Shown here: in pieces, positions 16,324 through 24,365 of the stretch | How the letters are laid out: each line of letters opens with the position of its first letter | How positions within the stretch are numbered: the stretch's first letter is position 1 | NCBI RefSeq assembly: GCF_900100275.1 | Contig: NZ_FNET01000014.1 | Location: 62,001-126,000 of the forward strand | DNA: 64,000 nucleotides | Source of the DNA: Lentzea albidocapillata subsp. violacea | GTDB taxonomy: Bacteria > Actinomycetota > Actinomycetes > Mycobacteriales > Pseudonocardiaceae | Reading direction: 5' to 3' | The notes under the pieces: model-generated | What the model was told of the DNA's origin: nothing | Databases searched by the model: none | Seen by the model: only the letters and a program-made list of their open reading frames with translations | Translations under genes and position numbers: made by a program

Positions 16324-16965
16324 ATGAATCGCGCGGCGGTGACGTCACTGGTGGTCTTCGTGCTGCTCGTGGCGGTCGGCTGGTACCTCACGAATCTCCA
16401 GTCGTCCCAGGAGAACCCGCCCACCACGCCCGCGCCCGTGCCGACCGGTTCGTCAGACCTCGCCGCCCTGAAGATCGCGCCCGAGGGCAAGATGGCCGGC
16501 TACAGCCGCGACCGCTTCCCGCACTGGGCCTCGCAGGGAAACTCCTGTGACACCAGGGAGATCGTGCTGCAGCGCCAGGGCGCCGACGTGAAGGCGGACA
16601 AGGACTGCAAGGCGACCTCGGGCACCTGGAACAGCGTCTACGACGGCGTGGTGATCAAGGAGGCCGGTGAGATCGACATCGACCACACCGTGCCGCTCGC
16701 CGAAGCGTGGCGGTCGGGCGCCGACAAGTGGACCGACGACGAACGCAAGGTGTTCGCCAACGACCTCGGCGGCATCCAGCTGATCGCGGTGACCGCGAAG
16801 TCCAACCGCTCCAAGGGTGATCAGGACCCGGCGAAGTGGAAGCCGCCGGTCGCGGCGTACGGGTGCACGTACGCGCGGCACTGGATCTCGGTGAAGATCA
16901 GCTACAAGCTGACCGTGGACCAGCCGGAGCACGACGCGCTGGCCGCGTTGCTCAAGACCTGCTGA
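16324..16965 (+). CDS. Secreted or membrane-anchored HNH-family nuclease
   Basis: A 213-residue protein with an N-terminal membrane helix (AAVTSLVVFVLLVAVGWYLT) and then a Pro/Thr linker. The HNH-type nuclease core carries EIDIDHTVPLAEAWRSGADKW, FANDLGGIQLIAV and NRSKGDQDPAKWKPP. This is the extracellular-nuclease group common in actinobacteria, probably acting outside the cell on DNA. The His in IDH and the Asn/Asp pairs are intact. Cysteines around NSCDTRE and DKDCK may form disulfides. ATG 16324 is preferred over an upstream in-frame start at 16297, which lies in the preceding terminator. Confidence 0.83.
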   Translation: MNRAAVTSLVVFVLLVAVGWYLTNLQSSQENPPTTPAPVPTGSSDLAALKIAPEGKMAGYSRDRFPHWASQGNSCDTREIVLQRQGADVKADKDCKATSGTWNSVYDGVVIKEAGEIDIDHTVPLAEAWRSGADKWTDDERKVFANDLGGIQLIAVTAKSNRSKGDQDPAKWKPPVAAYGCTYARHWISVKISYKLTVDQPEHDALAALLKTC

Positions 16966-16983
16966 TTTCCTGGGCACGGTGCT

Positions 16984-17020
16984 GACGACACGGCCCGACC
17001 CCCAGACGGGCCGCGTCGTC
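16984..17020. terminator. Bidirectional hairpin between convergent genes
   Basis: GACGAC-A-CGGCCCG pairs with CGGGCCG-C-GTCGTC (one A/C mismatch) around a 9-nt loop. It lies between the nuclease gene (+) and the hypothetical gene (-). Confidence 0.6.
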
Positions 17021-17028
17021 TCGTCGCC

Positions 17029-17679
17029 CTACCCGACCTGAACGGACTCGAACAGGCCGGACAGCTTCCAGTGCGTCACGTACCCCATCGCCTCGGCGGC
17101 GATCAGCACGTCGAGCTTGCCGAGGTTCGTCCGCGCCGGCATCTGGTACGCCTTGCCGCGCCGTGCGTCGAGCACCATCGGGATGGCGCCGGGCAACGTG
17201 TCCGCGACCGTGTGCTGCAGGATCCGCAGCCCGACGTTGGCCGCCTCCCTGGTCAGCGGGACCTCCTTGGTGTGCACGAGCACGGCGTACGTCGTGCCGT
17301 CCTTCTTGCGCAGCCCCAGGTGCGGCCGCACCTTCAAGGCCAGCTCGCCGGCGCGGTAGGTGGCGCCCTCCACCGGCACCCCCGTCGCCTTGAACGACGC
17401 CAGCCAGGGCAGGAAGCCGTCGGCGATCTCCTCGAACGCCCGCGGCTGCCCCGTGCGGTTGGCGTTCATGATCGCCTTCTTGAGCTCGTTCTCGGGTTCG
17501 GTCGAGTTGACCGCTCGTCGCATGGCGTCGCGGATCGGGTTGTAGAACCCGCACACCCGCGTATCGGAGGCCAGGTACATCCCCCGCTGTTCCGACACGA
17601 TGTTGATGCGCCCACGCTGACCGCTCATGACGTACTCGGTGAACGACAGTGCGGTGACGCTGACGTTGTTGTCCGGCAA
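17029..17679 (-). CDS. Hypothetical protein
   Basis: About 216 residues from TTG 17679 (GAGGGGAG six bases upstream); a GTG at 17709 would add ten residues and place that site inside the gene. The protein is soluble and mixed alpha/beta, with no family I recognise. Visible segments are ALSFTEYVMSGQRGRINIV, CGFYNPIRDAMRRAVNS and VPVEGATYRAGELALKVRPHLGLRKKDGTTYAVLVHTKEVPL. A single Cys is present and there is no catalytic signature. It could be a small-molecule binding or phage-like protein; no function is claimed. Confidence 0.65.
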   Translation of the reverse strand: MPDNNVSVTALSFTEYVMSGQRGRINIVSEQRGMYLASDTRVCGFYNPIRDAMRRAVNSTEPENELKKAIMNANRTGQPRAFEEIADGFLPWLASFKATGVPVEGATYRAGELALKVRPHLGLRKKDGTTYAVLVHTKEVPLTREAANVGLRILQHTVADTLPGAIPMVLDARRGKAYQMPARTNLGKLDVLIAAEAMGYVTHWKLSGLFESVQVG

Positions 17680-17995
17680 CGTTTTCTCCCCTCGTACCGC
17701 GAGCTTCACCTGACGTTATCCGAGAGGTCTGACAGAAACGGTGCTGCTCCGAACGGCGCAACGGTTACGTAGCGTTCAACGGTCACCTGAGTGGGTGACA
17801 CGCAGGGTTGCGACCTAGATCGCAATCGGTAAACGGATGGTGACGGACCGGCAACCGATCATGCGGATGACCGTTCGTCTGCCGTTCGCCGACGCTCGCC
17901 GAACGCTTACCGCAAGACCAGCGGAAGTAACACTCCGTAGAAGATCAACTCAGGAGAATGGATTTCGGCAGGAGGAATCACGGCGAGGGAGCACG

Positions 17996-18253
17996 ATGGC
18001 GGTCGAGGCGGAGTGTTCACCCGATAGAGCGGGTGACGTGGAGGTTCCGCAGCCGCGGCAGCTGGAGAGGTGGCTGGTCCACCCCGGCAACTGGCCGCAC
18101 GCGATGCAGGTGACGATCATCCTCGTGCTGATCGCGCTGCTGCTGTGGGCCATCGCCCTCACGCTCGGTCCCGACCAGGCCTTCGTCGTCGGCTCCGCGG
18201 GCATCGCGGCCAAGCTGATCTGCATGTACCTCGACACCCGCGTCCGGAACTAA
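17996..18253 (+). CDS. Small membrane protein
   Basis: An 85-residue protein starting at ATG 17996 with GAGGGAG upstream. The N-terminal ~38 residues are polar and acidic. Two hydrophobic segments follow (AMQVTIILVLIALLLWAIALTL and AFVVGSAGIAAKLICMYL), then a short basic tail. No family is recognised. Its stop overlaps the convergent DUF2277 gene by 4 bp. The 286-bp stretch upstream (17710-17995) contains no gene I can support; its promoter is probably there. Confidence 0.7.
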   Translation: MAVEAECSPDRAGDVEVPQPRQLERWLVHPGNWPHAMQVTIILVLIALLLWAIALTLGPDQAFVVGSAGIAAKLICMYLDTRVRN

Positions 18254-18519
18254 CCGCCGTAGCGCTCCGCCGCGCGTGCCTTGGCCTTCGCCGCCTCGAT
18301 CTCACGGTCCTTCGGCGGCGCCGTGGTCACCAGCGCGTCGAGCAGTTCCTGCGTCGCCGCCGCCACGGCGGCGACCGCCCTGTCGAACGCGGCCTGGTTC
18401 ACCGCGGACGGTTTCGTGGCCCCGCCGACCTTCCGCACGTACTGCAGCGCCGCGGCCTGCACCTCGTCGGACGTGGCGGGCGGTTCGAAGTTGTGGAGCA
18501 CCCGGATGTTTCGGCACAT
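18250..18519 (-). CDS. DUF2277 family protein
   Basis: An 89-residue protein matching DUF2277 as recalled: MCRNIRVLHNFEPPATSDEV, AAALQYVRKVGG and TTAPPKDREIEAAKAKARA. The family is small, soluble and of unknown function, widespread in actinobacteria. Stand-alone; convergent overlap with the small membrane protein gene. Confidence 0.88.
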   Translation of the reverse strand: MCRNIRVLHNFEPPATSDEVQAAALQYVRKVGGATKPSAVNQAAFDRAVAAVAAATQELLDALVTTAPPKDREIEAAKAKARAAERYGG

Positions 18520-18526
18520 GCCTCCA

Positions 18527-19087
18527 CTATGACCTGTTCGGCGGCGCCGCGCGGGTGTGGATGCGTTCTCCCTGCTTGCCGAAGAGGCTGATGATCTCGG
18601 CGGGCCTGCCGTCCGCGCTGCTGAAGCTGTGCGGCTGCCGGCAGTCGAACTCGGCCACCTCGCCCGCGCGCAGCACGATCTCCTTGTCGCCGAGCCGCAT
18701 CCGGATCCGCCCGCTCAGCACGTAGAACCACTCGTAGCCCTCGTGCACGCGCGGTTCGTGCAGATCGGGGTCCGTGATGATCATCTTCCACGCCTGCAGC
18801 GGCCCGATCGAGCGGGTCAGCGGGATGCCGACGCGGCCGTGATCGAGCTGGCGAGGCTTCATCGCGACCCGCGGATCGCCCACCTCGGGCGCGCCGACCA
18901 GGTCGTCCAGCGACACCTGGTAGGTCCGCGACAGCGGCAGCAGCAGCTCCAGCGTCGGCTTGCGCTGGTCGGTCTCCAGGCGCGACAGCGTCGACTTCGA
19001 GATGCCCGTCATCTCGGACAACGTCGCCAGCGTCAGATCGTGCTCGGCCCGCAACGCGGCGAGCCGTTGCCCCACGGTTGTTGCCAT
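18527..19087 (-). CDS. XRE-family regulator with C-terminal cupin domain
   Basis: A 186-residue regulator. The helix-turn-helix is at residues 5-60 (GQRLAALRAEHDLTLATL then SEMTGISKSTLSRLETDQRKP). A cupin domain at about 105-180 contains HEGYEWFYVLSGRIRMRLGD and AGEVAEFDCRQPHSFSSADG. Such proteins repress catabolic or stress genes and bind small molecules in the cupin. It is divergent from a flavoprotein reductase gene 50 bp away, the probable target. Ends just 7 bp before the DUF2277 gene. Confidence 0.88.
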   Translation of the reverse strand: MATTVGQRLAALRAEHDLTLATLSEMTGISKSTLSRLETDQRKPTLELLLPLSRTYQVSLDDLVGAPEVGDPRVAMKPRQLDHGRVGIPLTRSIGPLQAWKMIITDPDLHEPRVHEGYEWFYVLSGRIRMRLGDKEIVLRAGEVAEFDCRQPHSFSSADGRPAEIISLFGKQGERIHTRAAPPNRS

Positions 19088-19137
19088 AACAGCAACTTAC
19101 TTTGCCAAAACTGGACTGTCGACCGCACTCTTGGACC

Positions 19138-19950
19138 ATGACTTACGAAGTGGTGATCATTGGTGGGGGAGCGGCCGGACTGAGCGCCGCTCTGATGCTG
19201 ACCAGGGCACGCCGCAGCGTGCTCGTGGTCGATGGTGCCGAGCCGCGCAACGCGCCGGCCGCGCACATGCACAACTACCTCTCTCGCGACGGCCTCTCGC
19301 CGTTGGACCTGCTCAAGCACGGACGGGCCGAGGTCGAGGGATACGGCGGAGAGATCGTCAACGACGAGGTTCGCGGTGTCACGGCGCTCGACGACGGGTT
19401 CGCGGTCGACCTGAGCGAGCGCACGGTGCGTGCCAAGCGCCTGCTGTTCGCCACCGGGCTGGTCGACGAGGTGCCGGACAACCTGCGCGAACGCTGGGGC
19501 CGTGACGTCTTCGGCTGCCCGTACTGCCACGGCTACGAGGTCCGCGACCAGAAGCTCGTGGTGTTCGGCGAGGAGATGAAGGTCGCGTTGGTCCGTCAGT
19601 GGTCGGACGACGTCACCCACGTGCCGTCGGTCGACGGCATCGAGGTCGAGGACGACAAGCTGGTCGCCGTGATCTCCGGCGGCAAGCGGGTACCGGCCGA
19701 TGCGCTCGTGTACTCCGCGCCGATGAAGCCGCGCGACCAGTTCCTGCTCGCGCTGGGCGCCGAGACCGAGGAAACGCCGGTCGGCAGGTTCGTGCGCACG
19801 GATGCGAAGGGCCGCACGAGCGTGCCCGGCGTCTACGCGGCGGGCAACGTCACGGACCCGGCGGCCATCGTGATCGTCGCCGCCGCGCAGGGAGCCCAGG
19901 CGGCTGGCATGATCAACGTCGACCTGCTGGGCCTCATGCCGGCAGGCTGA
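19138..19950 (+). CDS. Thioredoxin-reductase-like flavoprotein with shortened NADPH domain
   Basis: 270 residues. The FAD motif is VVIIGGGAAGLSAALMLTRA, a redox CxxC lies at Cys127/Cys130 (GCPYCHGYE), and the C-terminal FAD block is SVPGVYAAGNVTDP. The stretch after the CxxC runs LVVFGEEMKVALVRQWSDDVTHVPSV. There the usual NADPH Rossmann motif and ~30 following residues are missing, so the family length of about 300 is cut. FAD chemistry could remain; the electron donor is unclear. The start is ATG 19138. Control by the divergent XRE-cupin regulator is likely. Confidence 0.83.
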   Translation: MTYEVVIIGGGAAGLSAALMLTRARRSVLVVDGAEPRNAPAAHMHNYLSRDGLSPLDLLKHGRAEVEGYGGEIVNDEVRGVTALDDGFAVDLSERTVRAKRLLFATGLVDEVPDNLRERWGRDVFGCPYCHGYEVRDQKLVVFGEEMKVALVRQWSDDVTHVPSVDGIEVEDDKLVAVISGGKRVPADALVYSAPMKPRDQFLLALGAETEETPVGRFVRTDAKGRTSVPGVYAAGNVTDPAAIVIVAAAQGAQAAGMINVDLLGLMPAG

Positions 19951-20042
19951 TCCGGAACGTCGACCCTCGCCGAGGGTGCTCCCGTGTGTCCGCGGTCGTC
20001 GGCTCACTCGTGGTTGATGTCCGGCTCCATAGCCTTGACGGC

Positions 20043-20948
20043 ATGGACGTGGACACGAGGCTGCTGAGATATTTCGCCGCCATCGCCGAGGAGGGCAACC
20101 TCACGCGCGCCGCGCACCGGCTCTTCGTGTCGCAACCGTCACTGACAAAACAACTCAAGCACCTGGAGTCGCAGCTGGGCGTGCGGCTGTTCACGCGGTC
20201 CAGCACAGGGATGAGGCTGACGGAGGCGGGCCACGCCCTCGCCGCACGCGTCCCGCCGGTGCTCGCCGGCTGGGACGTGGCGGTGAGCGAGACCAGGGGC
20301 GCCGCCCGCGTGCTGCGCGTCGGTTTCCTGGCCAGCGCGGCGAACGACGCGACGCCGGCCATCGTCCGGGAGTTCGGGAGGCTCCGGCCGGGCTGGCGCG
20401 TCGACCTGAAACAGGCACCCTGGTCGGATCCGTCCGCGGGCCTCGCCGGTGCGGAGGTGCCCGTCGCGTTGCTGCGATTACCCTTCCCGGGCGAGGAGAC
20501 GTTCGGCGTGCAGACGTTGTTCAGCGAATTCCGTTGTGTGGCACTGTCTTCCACGCACCCGCTGGCCGGCCGTTCCTCGATCGACTTCCCCGAGCTGTGG
20601 GACGACCCGGTCGTCGTCGCCCCCGCCCTGAAGGGAACCTGGCGCGAACACTGGCTTGCACTGTCCGAAAGGGACGGTTGCGAGGTGCGCGTCGGCGCCG
20701 TGACCGAACACCCCGACGAGTTCCTCGGCGCGATCGCCGGCGGCTACGGCGTCGCACTGGTTCCGGCGTCCACGTCCCACTTCTACTCGCGGCCGGACAT
20801 CGTCTACGTGCCCGTGAGGGGCGTGAGCCCCAGCGAGGTGGCCGTGGCGTGGCTGCCGGACCCCGGTGAGGCAGCCGTCGACTTCGTCCGCTGCTGCCTC
20901 GACGTCACGCGCTCGCGGCGCACCGGGTGCGGCACTCGCTCGGGCTGA
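20043..20948 (+). CDS. LysR-family transcriptional regulator
   Basis: 301 residues. The winged helix-turn-helix lies in residues 1-60 (MDVDTRLLRYFAAIAEEGNL then TRAAHRLFVSQPSLTKQL and LFTRSSTGMRLTEAG). A periplasmic-binding-like effector domain follows at about residues 90-290. The start is ATG 20043, matching the family N-terminus. Target and ligand cannot be read; the upstream flavoprotein gene is co-oriented and ends 93 bp before, so it may be a target. Its 3' end overlaps the convergent AraC gene by 44 bp. Confidence 0.88.
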   Translation: MDVDTRLLRYFAAIAEEGNLTRAAHRLFVSQPSLTKQLKHLESQLGVRLFTRSSTGMRLTEAGHALAARVPPVLAGWDVAVSETRGAARVLRVGFLASAANDATPAIVREFGRLRPGWRVDLKQAPWSDPSAGLAGAEVPVALLRLPFPGEETFGVQTLFSEFRCVALSSTHPLAGRSSIDFPELWDDPVVVAPALKGTWREHWLALSERDGCEVRVGAVTEHPDEFLGAIAGGYGVALVPASTSHFYSRPDIVYVPVRGVSPSEVAVAWLPDPGEAAVDFVRCCLDVTRSRRTGCGTRSG

Positions 20949-21666
20949 ACCCGTGCACGCGCTTGAACGCGGCGCTGAACCCGAACGCGTCCGCGTACCC
21001 GACCTTGCGCGCCACCGACGCCACCGTCGCCGACGACTCGGCCAGCAGATCCGCGGCCAGCGCCATCCGCCACTCCGTGAGGTACGTCAGCGGCGGCACC
21101 CCGACCAGCTTCGCGAACCTGCCCGCCAGCGTCGTCCGCGCCACCCCGGCCTCCTTGGCCAGCAAGGCGAGCGTCCAGGCCCGTTCGGGATTCGCGTGCA
21201 TCGCCTCGAGGACGGGCCCGACCACCGCGTCGGCCCGGGCTCCCAGCCACCCGTCGCCGTGCTCGCGCTCGAACCACTCCTTGAGCGCGCACACCATCAG
21301 CCAGTCCAGCAACCGATCCGCCACCACCCCCGGCCCTTCCATGCCGATGTTGGCGTAGAACTCCGCGCACCTCTCCTCGCCCTGAGCCACCAGCGCGTCC
21401 GGCAACACCGCGGTGAGCCGCCGCGCCACAGCGCCCTTGATCTCGTACGTCCCGCTCACCACCGACGCACGCCCTTGCGCCGCAACGGACTCCTGCACCA
21501 CCAGGATGTCCCCGGCCCTGGCGGTCTCCCCGCGCACGGTCATCTCACCCGACGCCACCGCGTACAACGTGAGCCCCGGCAACACCCGCGTTCCGTCGAT
21601 CTCGGTCCGGCGCACCCCAGCGCCATCCGCGCGCACCCCGCGCAGCAGTTCGTCGAACGGCTCCAT
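20905..21666 (-). CDS. AraC-family transcriptional regulator
   Basis: About 253 residues. An N-terminal cupin-like sensor domain contains PGLTLYAVASGEMTV and RAGDILVVQESVAA. Two C-terminal helix-turn-helices are seen in LALLAKEAGVARTTLAGRFAKLVG and SVARKVGYADAFGFSAAFKRVHGFSP. This fits the AraC subgroup with a cupin_6 sensor. ATG 21666 is chosen as start; upstream in-frame codons would extend over the shared promoter. Divergent from an NmrA-like NAD(P)-binding gene, its likely target (such pairs are common). Confidence 0.85.
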   Translation of the reverse strand: MEPFDELLRGVRADGAGVRRTEIDGTRVLPGLTLYAVASGEMTVRGETARAGDILVVQESVAAQGRASVVSGTYEIKGAVARRLTAVLPDALVAQGEERCAEFYANIGMEGPGVVADRLLDWLMVCALKEWFEREHGDGWLGARADAVVGPVLEAMHANPERAWTLALLAKEAGVARTTLAGRFAKLVGVPPLTYLTEWRMALAADLLAESSATVASVARKVGYADAFGFSAAFKRVHGFSPSECRTRCAASA

Positions 21667-21754
21667 GCCGTCCACGATACGGCCCGCACGATCGAACATC
21701 ATCGATGAACTCTCACCCATGTCCTCTCCCCGCTCACACGGGTTGGCTGAGCAC

Positions 21755-22558
21755 ATGACCGAAGAGATCCTCGTCCTGGGCGCAACCGGCAAGACGGGCC
21801 GCCGCGTCGTCCGCACCCTCGAAGCCACCGGCGCCACCTACCGCAAGGCCTCCCGCGCGACCGGCTTCGACTGGAACGACCCGTCGACCTGGAAGCCGTT
21901 CCTGCACGGCGCCACCGCCGCGTACCTGATCGCCCCGGAAGACCCGTCCGCCGCGTCCCCGTTCGTGGAACTGGCCGCAGCCTCAGGCCTCCGCCGCCTC
22001 GTCCTGCTCTCAGGCCGCGGCCTCGACCAGACCCCACCGGACGTCTTCCAAAGCATGCACGCCGCCGAGAAGGCAGTCAGGTCGAGCGACCCCGCCTGGA
22101 CCATCCTGCGAGCCAACAACTTCAACCAGAACTTCTCCGAGGACGTCTGGCAGCCCGAAATCGACGCGGGCCGCCTCTCCCTGCCCGTCGACGACACCCC
22201 GGAACCGTTCGTGGACGTCCGGGACATCGCCGAGGTAGCCGCCCTGGCCCTCACCACCGACGACCACCAGGGCCAGACCTACGACCTCACCGGCCCGGAA
22301 GGAGTCACCTTCGCCACCGCCGTGTCCAAGATCGCTGCCGCAGCCGGCCGCACCATCGAACTGGTCAGGCTCACCCCGGCCGAGTACCGCGAAGCCCTGC
22401 TGGCCCAAGGCGCCCCCGAAGAGGTGGCCACCGAACTGAACGGCATGTTCGAAAGCATGCGCAGGGGCCAACTGGCCACCCCGACCGACGACATCACCCG
22501 TGTCCTGAACCGCCCGGCCACCAGCTTCGACGCCTACGTCTCCGAAACCTGGCGCTGA
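21755..22558 (+). CDS. NmrA/SDR-type NAD(P)-binding protein
   Basis: 267 residues of the atypical SDR/NmrA family. The N-terminal GATGKTGRRVVRTL binds the nucleotide; RRLVLLSGRGLDQTPPDV, WTILRANNFNQNFSEDV and EPFVDVRDIAEVAALAL follow. Relatives are redox sensors or quinone-type reductases. Start ATG 21755. Divergent from the AraC-type regulator. The end overlaps the convergent membrane protein gene by 25 bp. Confidence 0.85.
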   Translation: MTEEILVLGATGKTGRRVVRTLEATGATYRKASRATGFDWNDPSTWKPFLHGATAAYLIAPEDPSAASPFVELAAASGLRRLVLLSGRGLDQTPPDVFQSMHAAEKAVRSSDPAWTILRANNFNQNFSEDVWQPEIDAGRLSLPVDDTPEPFVDVRDIAEVAALALTTDDHQGQTYDLTGPEGVTFATAVSKIAAAAGRTIELVRLTPAEYREALLAQGAPEEVATELNGMFESMRRGQLATPTDDITRVLNRPATSFDAYVSETWR

Positions 22559-22917
22559 CGAGGCAACAACAGGTGCACGGCGAACCCAGCAGCCGTGGCC
22601 ATCACCGCCTGGTAGACGACCGAGCCCTGATACCCGCCCCCGACGAGGAACGCGGCGTCCAGCCCGGTCGTCCACCAGCCGGCCAGCTCACCAAGCCCCA
22701 GCACGTGCCACCCGAAGAACCCGGCACACCACCCGCCGACCACCCAGGCCGCCTGCCCGCCCCGCCGCACGAAGAGGAACGTCGACACCGCGGCCACGGC
22801 GTTGAAGGCGAGCGCGATGCCGGTCAGCGTCGCGCCGGGGTTCCACAGCAGGCTTGCCGCCGTCTGCGCCACCAGCACGCCGACGACCAGCCCAATGCCC
22901 AACCGCGTCTTGTCCAC
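22534..22917 (-). CDS. Four-helix membrane protein, function unknown
   Basis: 127 residues with four predicted hydrophobic segments (IGLVVGVLVAQTAASLLW, LTGIALAFNAVAAVSTFLFV, AAWVVGGWCAGFFGWHVLGL, YQGSVVYQAVMATAAGFAVHLLL). GTG 22917 is taken as start. No family is recognised. Orientation is convergent with the NmrA-like gene. Confidence 0.65.
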   Translation of the reverse strand: MDKTRLGIGLVVGVLVAQTAASLLWNPGATLTGIALAFNAVAAVSTFLFVRRGGQAAWVVGGWCAGFFGWHVLGLGELAGWWTTGLDAAFLVGGGYQGSVVYQAVMATAAGFAVHLLLPRQRQVSET

Positions 22918-22980
22918 GCGCCCGATTATTCAGCTCCACGCGTGGCACCACAGAGTGGGCCCGTGATCGGAAACGAAGAC

Positions 22981-23012
22981 GGCCTCTGACCTGTTCGCAC
23001 AGGTCAGAGGCC
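22981..23012 (-). terminator. Terminator of tRNA-Arg
   Basis: Perfect 13-bp inverted repeat GGCCTCTGACCTG with loop TTCGCA and its complement, 11 bp after the tRNA 3' end. Confidence 0.8.
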
Positions 23013-23023
23013 ACTTGATGAGG

Positions 23024-23096
23024 TGCCCCTGGCAGGATTCGAACCTGCGACCTCGGGATTAGAAGTCCCTCGCTCTCTCCACTGAGCTACAGAGGC
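23024..23096 (-). tRNA. tRNA-Arg (anticodon TCT)
   Basis: A 73-nt cloverleaf on the minus strand. Acceptor GCCTCTG pairs with CAGGGGC and is followed by discriminator A. D-loop AGCTCAGTGGAGAG, anticodon loop CTTCTAA giving TCT, and T-arm GGTTCGAATCC with flanking CAGG/CCTG. CCA is not encoded. It reads AGA codons, rare in this GC-rich genome. Confidence 0.97.
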
Positions 23097-23225
23097 TGGA
23101 GGGGTGCGAAAGTGGCCACGAAGCGTGGCCACCGGTGCCCCCACCGGACACATCGTCCGGAGTCGATCGACTGTTTCGGCCCTACGTCCAAACGGGTGAC
23201 GAAAACAGTCTAAACGTGACGCGGA

Positions 23226-24305
23226 TCACGTGCGTGGGGCCGTTGAGGCTCTCTCCACGAGGGAAACGTCGAGTCTCGTTGGCCGTGGCGGTCTCCCGCC
23301 GGCCAGTAATTTCAGTGCCAGTTCGCCGGCTCGGCGGCCCTTGTCGGCCAGGGGTTGACGCACCGTAGTCAACGGCGGGTCGCTGTAGGCCGCTTCGGGG
23401 ACGTCGTCGAAGCCGACGACCGAAATGTCTCCCGGGACGGTCAACGTCAGATCGCGGGCCGCTTGGAGGGCGCCGAAGGCCAGTTGGTCGGATGTGCACA
23501 GCAAAGCGCTCGGGCGCGGCGTGCGGGTGAGTAGCCACCGCGCGCCGAGACGTCCGAGTTCGCGATCACTGCCGCGCGCCTCCCACACCGGAACATTGTC
23601 CGGTTTCACCCCGCCTTTTTCCAAAGTGTCGAGGTAGCCGCCCAGGCGGTCTCGGCTCACCCGGAACGGCACGTCCGAACGGCGCTCGTGCGAGACCGGT
23701 CCGGATAGGCCGTCCGGGCGCAGTGCGAAGGTCAGGATGCCGAAGCGCAGGTGTCCCAGTGCGAGCAGGTGTGCCGCGGCCGCGCACGTGCCGGTGTAGT
23801 CCTGCACCTCTACTCGCGCTGAGTCCGGCAGCACCGGCTGGTCGATCACCACGAGCGGCAGTCCGCGGGCGGCGACGGCGTCCAGGGCCGGGGCCGAGTC
23901 GGGTAGCGAGTAGGCGACCATCACGTCTGCCTGTGCGCGCGACACGATCGATGGGCGCGGACCGCCCGTGGAGTTGCCTGGCATCAGCACGAGGCTGTGG
24001 TCGTGGCCGTCGACGGTCTGGGCCAGGCCGTCGAGCACGATCGACAGCGCCGGGTCCGAGAACGCGCCGGACAAGCCCTGCGGCAGCATGAAGCCCACGG
24101 CGGCGGACGAACGGGTCGCGAGTGAGCGGGCTACCGGGTCTGGGCCCGCGTAGCCGAGGGAACGCGCTGTTTCGAGGATGCGTTCGCGCAGTGTCGACGA
24201 CAGCTGATCAGGCCGGTTGTACGCGTTCGACACCGTTGCCCTGGAGACCCCGACGGCTGCGGCGACGGTGTCCAGCGTCGGCCTGCGTCGGCGGTCGGAG
24301 TCCAC
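23226..24305 (-). CDS. LacI-family transcriptional repressor
   Basis: 359 residues. The helix-turn-helix in residues 9-35 is TLDTVAAAVGVSRATVSNAYNRPDQLS, the classical LacI motif, with a hinge helix SLGYAGPDPVARSLATRS. A periplasmic-binding-like domain follows and ends with SVVGFDDVPEAAYSDPPLTTVRQPLADKG. GTG 24305 is preferred (VDSDRRRRPTLDTV); an in-frame start at 24338 adds 11 residues. The divergent MFS gene and a perfect operator between them suggest repression of both promoters until an inducer binds. Confidence 0.9.
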   Translation of the reverse strand: MDSDRRRRPTLDTVAAAVGVSRATVSNAYNRPDQLSSTLRERILETARSLGYAGPDPVARSLATRSSAAVGFMLPQGLSGAFSDPALSIVLDGLAQTVDGHDHSLVLMPGNSTGGPRPSIVSRAQADVMVAYSLPDSAPALDAVAARGLPLVVIDQPVLPDSARVEVQDYTGTCAAAAHLLALGHLRFGILTFALRPDGLSGPVSHERRSDVPFRVSRDRLGGYLDTLEKGGVKPDNVPVWEARGSDRELGRLGARWLLTRTPRPSALLCTSDQLAFGALQAARDLTLTVPGDISVVGFDDVPEAAYSDPPLTTVRQPLADKGRRAGELALKLLAGGRPPRPTRLDVSLVERASTAPRT

Positions 24306-24349
24306 GGACGCATCGTATGCGAGAGATCGCACCCTCATCGCTGGCGCTG

Positions 24350-24363
24350 CTGAAGCGCTTCAG
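24350..24363. promoter_or_regulatory. Perfect LacI-type operator
   Basis: CTGAAGCGCTTCAG is a perfect 14-bp palindrome with the central CG typical of LacI/PurR/GalR operators. It ends 2 bp before the first in-frame ATG of the MFS gene, so repressor bound there should block its transcription. Confidence 0.8.
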
Positions 24364-24365
24364 TC

